This document shows positions 58,713 to 64,000 of a stretch of 64,000 bases of DNA, piece after piece. Below the pieces are notes generated by a model, which had not been told where the DNA came from, did not search any database, and saw only the letters and a list, made by a program, of their open reading frames with translations. The position numbers and the translations under genes were made by a program. Origin of the DNA: Takakia lepidozioides (lineage: Eukaryota > Streptophyta > Takakiopsida > Takakiales > Takakiaceae); NCBI GenBank assembly GCA_030704615.1, contig CM060732.1:2418001-2482000 (forward strand), written 5' to 3'. Numbering within the stretch: position 1 is the stretch's first letter; every line of letters starts with the position of its first letter.

Positions 58713-59223
58713 TCATCCACTTTATCGAGTTTACATTATGCCATGATCAATACCCCCACGATTCAATCCTGGAAAAACGACAAAAATACGCCCCACTCAT
58801 TCTTGCAATTCGTCGGCAGGGATGGAAGACTGGCCCACTCACAGTCATCACTGCCGGAACCCGAGGTGGCATACACAACGCCAGTATCAATTATTTACAT
58901 GATAACTTCAAAATACCCATTCTCCCAATCCATCAATGTTTCAAAGCAATCCATCTTACAGCACTCCGTTCCCTAACAGCCATCATCACCAACAAACGCC
59001 AACTCAAAGCTAGCCCCTCTAGTGCACCCTGGGTCCCCCAGGGTCCCCCTGGTAACTCAGGGGGTTCATAGCAGCCCTCCCCTCTCTCTCTCCTTGGTAA
59101 CCTGGTGTCCCACAGGACACCTTCCTACTATAGGGCCCACCCCCGAAAGGGGACAGTAGCCGTAAGGCGAAGTGGCTCTTAGTTACGCCGGCTACGGCCA
59201 GAGTCTTCTCTCTCTCTCTCTCT
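58713..59223 (+). mobile_element. 5'-truncated LINE-A insertion, 13-bp target duplication
   Basis: Exact repeats GGTAAACTAACCA at 58700-58712 and 59224-59236 flank the insert. The insert encodes the LINE-A C-terminus in one open frame (FIEFTLCHDQYPHDSIL ... LTALRSLTAIITNKRQ, stop at 59069-59071). A 3' UTR with GGACAGTAGCCGTAAGG and CTCTTAGTTACGCCGGC follows, and it ends in (TC)n. 5' truncation with a target duplication is the mark of target-primed reverse transcription. The intact frame and perfect duplication suggest a fairly recent event. Confidence 0.92.
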
Positions 59224-59429
59224 GGTAAACTAACCACTTATGACATGTCACAGTGGTAAACCAACCACTTCACAACATACCACTTCAACCGTATGCGACG
59301 TGGACGCAGCCAATCCTTCGATCATACTTAGCAATCGACGGACACGTGTCCGTATTCACACGCACACGTGGCCAAATCCAGTTAGACGATTATGGGCTCC
59401 ATTATCTGGACACGTGGCCATATTACAAA

Positions 59430-59600
59430 TGTGGTTCTAATAGTATTGATGTAGTGGTTTGGTTGTGTGCTAAAACCACTTACTGAGTGGTTCTATCAGT
59501 ATCAATGTATTGGATAGGTTGTGTGCTAAAACCACTGATGGAGTGGTTCTACCAGTATTGATGTAGTGGTTAGGTTGTGTGCTAAAACCACTGACTGAGT
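59430..59600 (+). repeat. 56-bp tandem repeat, three copies
   Basis: GTTGTGTGCTAAAACCACT recurs at 59463, 59519 and 59575 (exactly 56 bp apart). Each unit contains GAGTGGTTCTA and AGTATTGATGTA, with a few differences between units. Confidence 0.85.
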
Positions 59601-59804
59601 CATCCAATGTGTCCCACCAAGTAGGAACCATGTATTTGAATTATTACTACCAGAGTGGTATGTAAGTGATTGGGGCTACATCTGGAGGAGTACAACCACT
59701 CTTGGGGAATGCTTGCGCGTGAGCCTGTGAGCCTGTGAGCCTATTAGCCTGGCTAGGCTCACGCCACGTCAGCAATCATCCACGTGTGCAGGTCCTAATT
59801 CCGT

Positions 59805-59824
59805 CCCCCCCCCCCCCCCCCCCC
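59805..59824 (+). repeat. Homopolymer C20
   Basis: Twenty C in a row near the TE-Y end, where the mini element has ordinary sequence (ATTCCGCGGATGCC). It could be a real expansion or a sequencing/assembly effect. Confidence 0.8.
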
Positions 59825-60164
59825 ATTACCGCGGAACAGTTGTCGCCTATGTCCCTTTCATCGCCCCCACATGAATATTCTTTCCGACCGAGAACAATGG
59901 TAGGTTTGTGGATGGTTTAGGATCGAGGACATGATTTTTGAATGAGGAGATCGCCCGCTAGAGAATTGAATATTAACAACAAACCCCTTTTTTTGCAAAG
60001 TAGTTCATTCATTCCAACCCACAAACATTTTTCAATGCTGGAATCTGAAGACCTACCCCAGGCAATCCCTAACTGTTCTTACGGGAACGCGCGAAGATCT
60101 TGAAAACAGTTTGGGGATGGAAGCAAAACCAAAATACATTTTATTAAGTCATGGTACTTGAACC

Positions 60165-63100
60165 TCAAGAACTATTGGAGGTTTCAGATGAACTACTTCC
60201 AGAGTCTGCAGCAATATCATCTATGAACACAGCAGCCCCTCCTTGACGTTTTTTTTCTCCGTGACCCCCATGGAGAGGCAAATACATTGTTTGTTGGGAC
60301 AACACCCGTGCGCAAGCTTCCGCGTAAACCGGCAAGCGGTAAGCTCTAGGGGGACTCGGGGACATGTAGTATCCTTGGAAACCAAAAGGTGTATGCGTAT
60401 TCGATGACGCTTGCCGAACTCTGAAAAGCAAGAAGAGGAATGTGGTAGATGTTATCATCCAGAAATAGACAATGTAAGCAACCATCTGTCGAATGGGAAT
60501 GACACAATGAAATGCAACATATTTTGCACGACTAGAACCGAACTTACTCACGCTCAAAATCGGAGTCCACGTCGAGATCCTTGTCAGGCGCTTCGGGCTC
60601 CTCAAGAAGTCCCTCCGTGGATGGGGCAAAAGTAGTGCCCGACTCAAGCTAATGAAGCTCGCTTGAGAAGAGCTCCGTATCAGCCTCCATGCCGAAGAAG
60701 TGCCTTCCGGCGTTTTTGCACGCATGAAAAGATGCTCCGGCAAATCGAAGATGAACGAGAAATCAAAACAGGGCTTCCCTAAGCTCACTGCCCACATTTC
60801 AAACACAGTGTTCAGGGCCCCACCTGTTCCCATAGACAAGTCAACCACTCGTCCACCATGATGGCTGCATGTCTCCACCAAAGTCTGCATGAAAGCTGGG
60901 GATTTCTCCCGTGCACCTCTCCAAGGGACACCAGTCGACCTTTTCGTGGTTCGACCCGAGTCCACGTAATTGAAGATTACATCATCCTCCACAGGCTCGC
61001 AGGTGGGGTCAATGTGAGCTGCAAGGTCCCTCAACTGGAACTCAGCAATACCAGGAGGAAGAGTGTCCTTACGCACCCTCACCAAGCACAAAGCTTCGAA
61101 CACCCGAGTCTGTCAATAATCACAAAGAGAGCATGAGGCAAAAAACAAAACCAACTTTTGACATGTACATCATAACCATAAAACATTAATTCAAAGGAAC
61201 CAACTCACTTTCTGCCCTAGGAACTCGCCCTTCGTAAGAGGCAGAGTGTTGATGCATGTCCAAGTTTTGATGACACAAAACCTGGAAGCTTTCATGTAGC
61301 TGAAAAGAGTTCTCCGTGCCGACATGTCCTTTGACTACATGAGAAGAAGAGCCCCCGAGTCAGAAAGGAATTTGTTGCTGAATGAGAAGGCCCACTGCCA
61401 GTAACGAGAATCCGATTTGTTCCAAGTGGGGGTTGAATTGGAAGGCAACACATCAGGGACAGGGAAACCGTCAGGAATATCCAGCACCATAAGGTCAGTC
61501 GCGTATGCCTGTTGAACTCCATTCACCCAATCCGGCCTTTTTGTGACCTACAGTAAAAAACAGGAGACAGTGTCACAAGCCCAATCTTGATCCAACAGGA
61601 AATCAATCCCATCGACAAGCCAGAACAAGTTGCCAAAACAAAATTATTCACACAACAGTTAAGACATATGTGCTTACCTGAGTGAGGAACGAAACAAGCA
61701 TGTCCCATGATTTCGAGGGCACCCCTTTGAATGTCGACTTCCCGGATTCCATCATTGCCAGAAAACTTTCATTCACCACCTTACGATAGAACTGGCCCAA
61801 AACCCTGGATGGATGTTCTCTCGCATCGAAAGGCTGCTCCCTCGACTTTGTTGTTCTCCTATCCCTCCTAGTTGGAGAAGGCTGTCTTTCAGCGACCTCT
61901 GACGGGCCCTGTTCCTGCGGAGCTGCACTCTTCCCCTTCCCCTTCGGATCCCCGGCAATCTTCCCCTTCCGTTTTGGAGTAGCAGATTTCTCAGGCTCTT
62001 TTGCAGCCAGAGCAGCAATGATTTTGTCTTGAATGTCTTTGTCAGCGAGTGGGGCAAGTGCCGCGGCGTTGTCGTTAAGGTTTCTCAAAACAACTTCATC
62101 GAATGGTGTGTCCTGTTTTGGCAGATCGAGGTACCACCCACAGTCTCTGAAGTGCGCCCTGCTCCAGTCTCTGGCAATACCAGCCATGTACATTGTCTTG
62201 TCATTGGAGGGGTCAGCCCACGAGTTGATGAAGTCTGGGTCATCGCTAAGGTACTTTCCTGGTATGAGGACATGATACATATACCCGAATGACACACACA
62301 CCCAAAATCCAGACAGTCGATCGATCTGATCAGAACACAGATCACACATCACGAGAAGTGTATTGGCATGCAGGTCAGTAACACTGATAAACCAACGTTT
62401 GAAAGCCCGATTCAACATTGCATTGACGCAATGTTGATTCGAGCTGAAATGGGAAACACCAAATTTGGAGAACTACACTTTCAACAAGCACGTACGAGAG
62501 GGAAAGCCCATTATCCTAAAACATCTCATGCACAACATTGGAACCCCAATCAACCTTGCATTGACGCAAAGAAGATTGGCGGATACACCTATGATAATGT
62601 AGCATTGAAAGAGACAGTGCTTGGCAACGGAATTCAACATTGCGTCAACGCAAGGTTGTTTTCATTAACAGAGGAAATGGAAAACAGTGATTGAAAACCA
62701 CCATCCGAATATCTGCTGGTATGGATATTCAACCTTGCGTTGACGCAAGGTTGAATTCCTCTGCTGAAACACCTGTCCAAGGTATTTTTGATAACCTTAA
62801 CTTTCCTACAATTGTATGGAAATCGGGGTATTTTGGTGGGATTAATCTAGCAATCCATACCGTCAAACAACGTTGCATCAACGCAAGGCTGTTTGATGGT
62901 AGAGTGTAAGCTCTAAACAGCATTTCAAACAGACTCCAAACTGACTTTAAGTTCATCCTGGCAGCATTGCAACTGGAAACCACCAAAAAAACAGCCCAAG
63001 AACACAGGAAAACCTACACAGCCAGGCCCTTCATCAACCTTGCGTTAATGCAAGGTTGATTTGCCTGTCAATTTTTGCCCTTTCACATGCAGAATAATGA

Positions 63101-63990
63101 CCTCATTGGATACCATGAAAGTGAAACCAAAACAAAGGGATATAAGCTTGCGTTAACGCAATGTTGCTCAGCTGCACGTCCAGAGCCTTCAGAGCTCCCT
63201 GAAAACCTCCGAATTCGCAGTTTTACATGGAAAAAACGAAACAAGAATACAGAAACATACACTTCAAGTACCAGAATTGTTTCTTGGAGGTCACACCTGT
63301 ACAACACTCGTTTCATTGATTGCTCGCTGTTGTACTGGTTTTTGAATTCGTAGGACCTGGAGATTCTTTTTTCTCTCTCAAACTCCCTGAAAAAACAGTT
63401 GTTCTAGACAGCGAGCTTCCATCTCCTGATATAGGCCTTCAGTGTGATCCGGGGGCAAGACATCTGGATTTTGTAGTCTGCCATTGACTCCCCAAGTGCA
63501 GCCACCGCTCGTTTTTCCAACTGCAGCAAGAAAGACCATAAGAATTGTGGAGAGAGCACGGAGCAGCACAACCATTTGAAAATGGTTTTGTGGAAACTTT
63601 ACCTGGCTCCAGAAGGTTGCTTTGTGTAGCCACTGGTCGAATGTGTGGTCGCTAATAACTTTTATTGCTTGTGTCTTCGAGTCCCTCTCAGGAGATGGGA
63701 ACATGTTGGTGTCTCTCACAAGTGGATCGGAATTCCAGATCTCCAACCACCTGATTTTGGTTGCATTGTCCAACATTGAAATGGAAAGGTGATGCAGTTT
63801 CTCTTGGGTCATCTCTGGCTTTGAGCCATACTTGTCATAATGTGCTTTCACTTGTTCCAGAAATTCCGTGCCAAGACTTGGATCTGCTATGCGGATTTGT
63901 TTGTCGAATGCACTCATGAGGTTTTTCCTTTGATTGTTCATCTCAAATTTCATTATGTCCTCAAGCCTAGTAGCAGACCTCTGCTCTTCT
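60165..63990 (-). pseudogene. TE-Y gene with beta-type N4/N6 DNA methyltransferase-like domain
   Basis: Minus-strand exons with matching phases: 61547-61209, 61109-60548 and 60420-60165 (stop). Upstream are 61678 to about 62418 (start unresolved) and 63603 to about 63990, which continues off the window; a piece near 63520-63400 may be another exon. Features in order: a basic Lys/Pro-rich linker (near 61960), then ATDLMVLDIPDGFPV (61490-61465) at the place of a DPPY catalytic motif. Next is WRGAREKSPAFMQTLVE (near 60920), then the SAM-binding VVDLSMGTGGAL (60848-60813), and in another frame AGRHFFGMEAD (60711-60679). An acidic Ser-rich C-terminus (SGSSSSETSNSS) closes it. The order DPPY then FxGxG is that of beta-class amino-methyltransferases. 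Breaks: TAG near 61335, a frame break between 60813 and 60711, and TAG near 60650. DIPD instead of DPPY makes activity doubtful. Confidence 0.6.
62408..63172. repeat. Cluster of ~28-30 bp interspersed palindromes
   Basis: Seven related palindromes lie near 62410, 62548, 62632, 62727, 62868, 63033 and 63145. The typical half is TCAACCTTGCGT and the other half is ACGCAAGGTTGA. The one at 62727-62756 has perfect 14-bp arms around a 2-bp centre. The DNA between them is unrelated. They fall between exons of the TE-Y gene and recur, diverged, in the mini element at 56.1-56.7 kb. Confidence 0.85.
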
Positions 63991-64000
63991 GTGTGGGAAG

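Larger units (their letters stand above)
58504..59703 (+). mobile_element. Unclassified element rich in ACCACTC/GAGTGGT words (TE-X)
   Basis: From the break in copy 2, the DNA carries repeated ACCACTCTGG and CCAGAGTGGT words at both sides (58525-58610 and 59640-59700). It contains a later LINE-A insertion at 58713-59223 and a 56-bp tandem array at 59430-59600. No coding frame was found. Its ends are uncertain; the right side meets TE-Y at 59704. Confidence 0.45.
59704..64000. mobile_element. Large TIR transposon (TE-Y), one end inside the window
   Basis: It starts GGGGAATGCTTGCGCGTGAG at 59704, the same end as the 1.4 kb element at 55547, followed by similar subterminal sequence (CACGCCACGTCAGCAA, CCGCGGAAC, GGTTTGTGGATG). 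It carries a minus-strand multi-exon gene with a methyltransferase-like domain and a cluster of ~30 bp palindromes. The other end and any transposase lie beyond 64000. The eight bases before the start are CCACTCTT; the partner duplication would be off the window. Confidence 0.7.

Noticed and set aside
1-64000. CRISPR arrays, bacterial operons, riboswitches
   Set aside because: Nothing in the sequence supports them. The tandem repeats lack the regular repeat-spacer form, and the genes are eukaryotic with introns.

Overview
The window is nuclear DNA from a land plant, most likely a seed-free one (bryophyte, lycophyte or fern). The reasons are a PLS-class PPR-DYW gene relic, class III HD-ZIP and myosin XI gene scraps, a plastid-type Cu-ATPase (PAA2/HMA8) with a probable transit peptide, GT-AG introns, tRNA-headed SINEs and a COMMD2-like gene. 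I cannot name the species. Genes are sparse and mobile DNA dominates.

Layout. 0.4-3.8 kb: a decayed PPR-DYW gene made of repeated ~300 bp triplets. 4.5 kb: a SINE. 5.8-9.8 kb (-): an intact 8-exon gene for a ZC3H15/DFRP1-like CCCH zinc-finger protein. 10.6-11.1 kb: two coiled-coil gene scraps. 11.4 kb (-): tRNA-Ala(AGC). 12.8-19.9 kb (-): a decayed Ty3-type LTR retrotransposon (copy 1). 20.5-32.8 kb: minisatellite, SINE, LINE and transposase-like debris. 33.5-37.3 kb (+): a conserved plant alpha/beta-hydrolase gene. 39.0-39.6 kb (-): a COMMD2-like gene. 42-45 kb: a second LINE family with a SINE inserted beside it. 46.9-49.8 kb (+): an intronless PAA2 copper ATPase. 51.1-52.1 kb (-): a fragment of the same retrotransposon family (fragment 3). 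53.5-58.5 kb (+): a second large copy (copy 2) carrying nested insertions. 59.7-64 kb: the end of a large terminal-inverted-repeat (TIR) transposon that runs out of the window.

The most unusual content is in the mobile DNA. The Ty3-type element carries a C5-cytosine DNA methyltransferase domain between its aspartic protease and reverse transcriptase. Its integrase continues into a C-terminal PHD finger, a chromatin-reader fold. Both are seen in more than one copy. Copy 2 is interrupted by a 1.4 kb TIR element with an 8-bp target duplication (the empty site is preserved in copy 1). The same TIR starts a larger element at 59,704, which encodes a second, unrelated, beta-type N4/N6-like methyltransferase. 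Both TIR elements are studded with ~28-30 bp palindromes. A LINE family (LINE-A) and two SINEs with different tRNA heads share a 3' tail, which suggests the SINEs borrow the LINE's machinery.

No LTRs could be identified with confidence, and most element ORFs are broken. Functional statements about them are inferences from motifs and from comparing copies.
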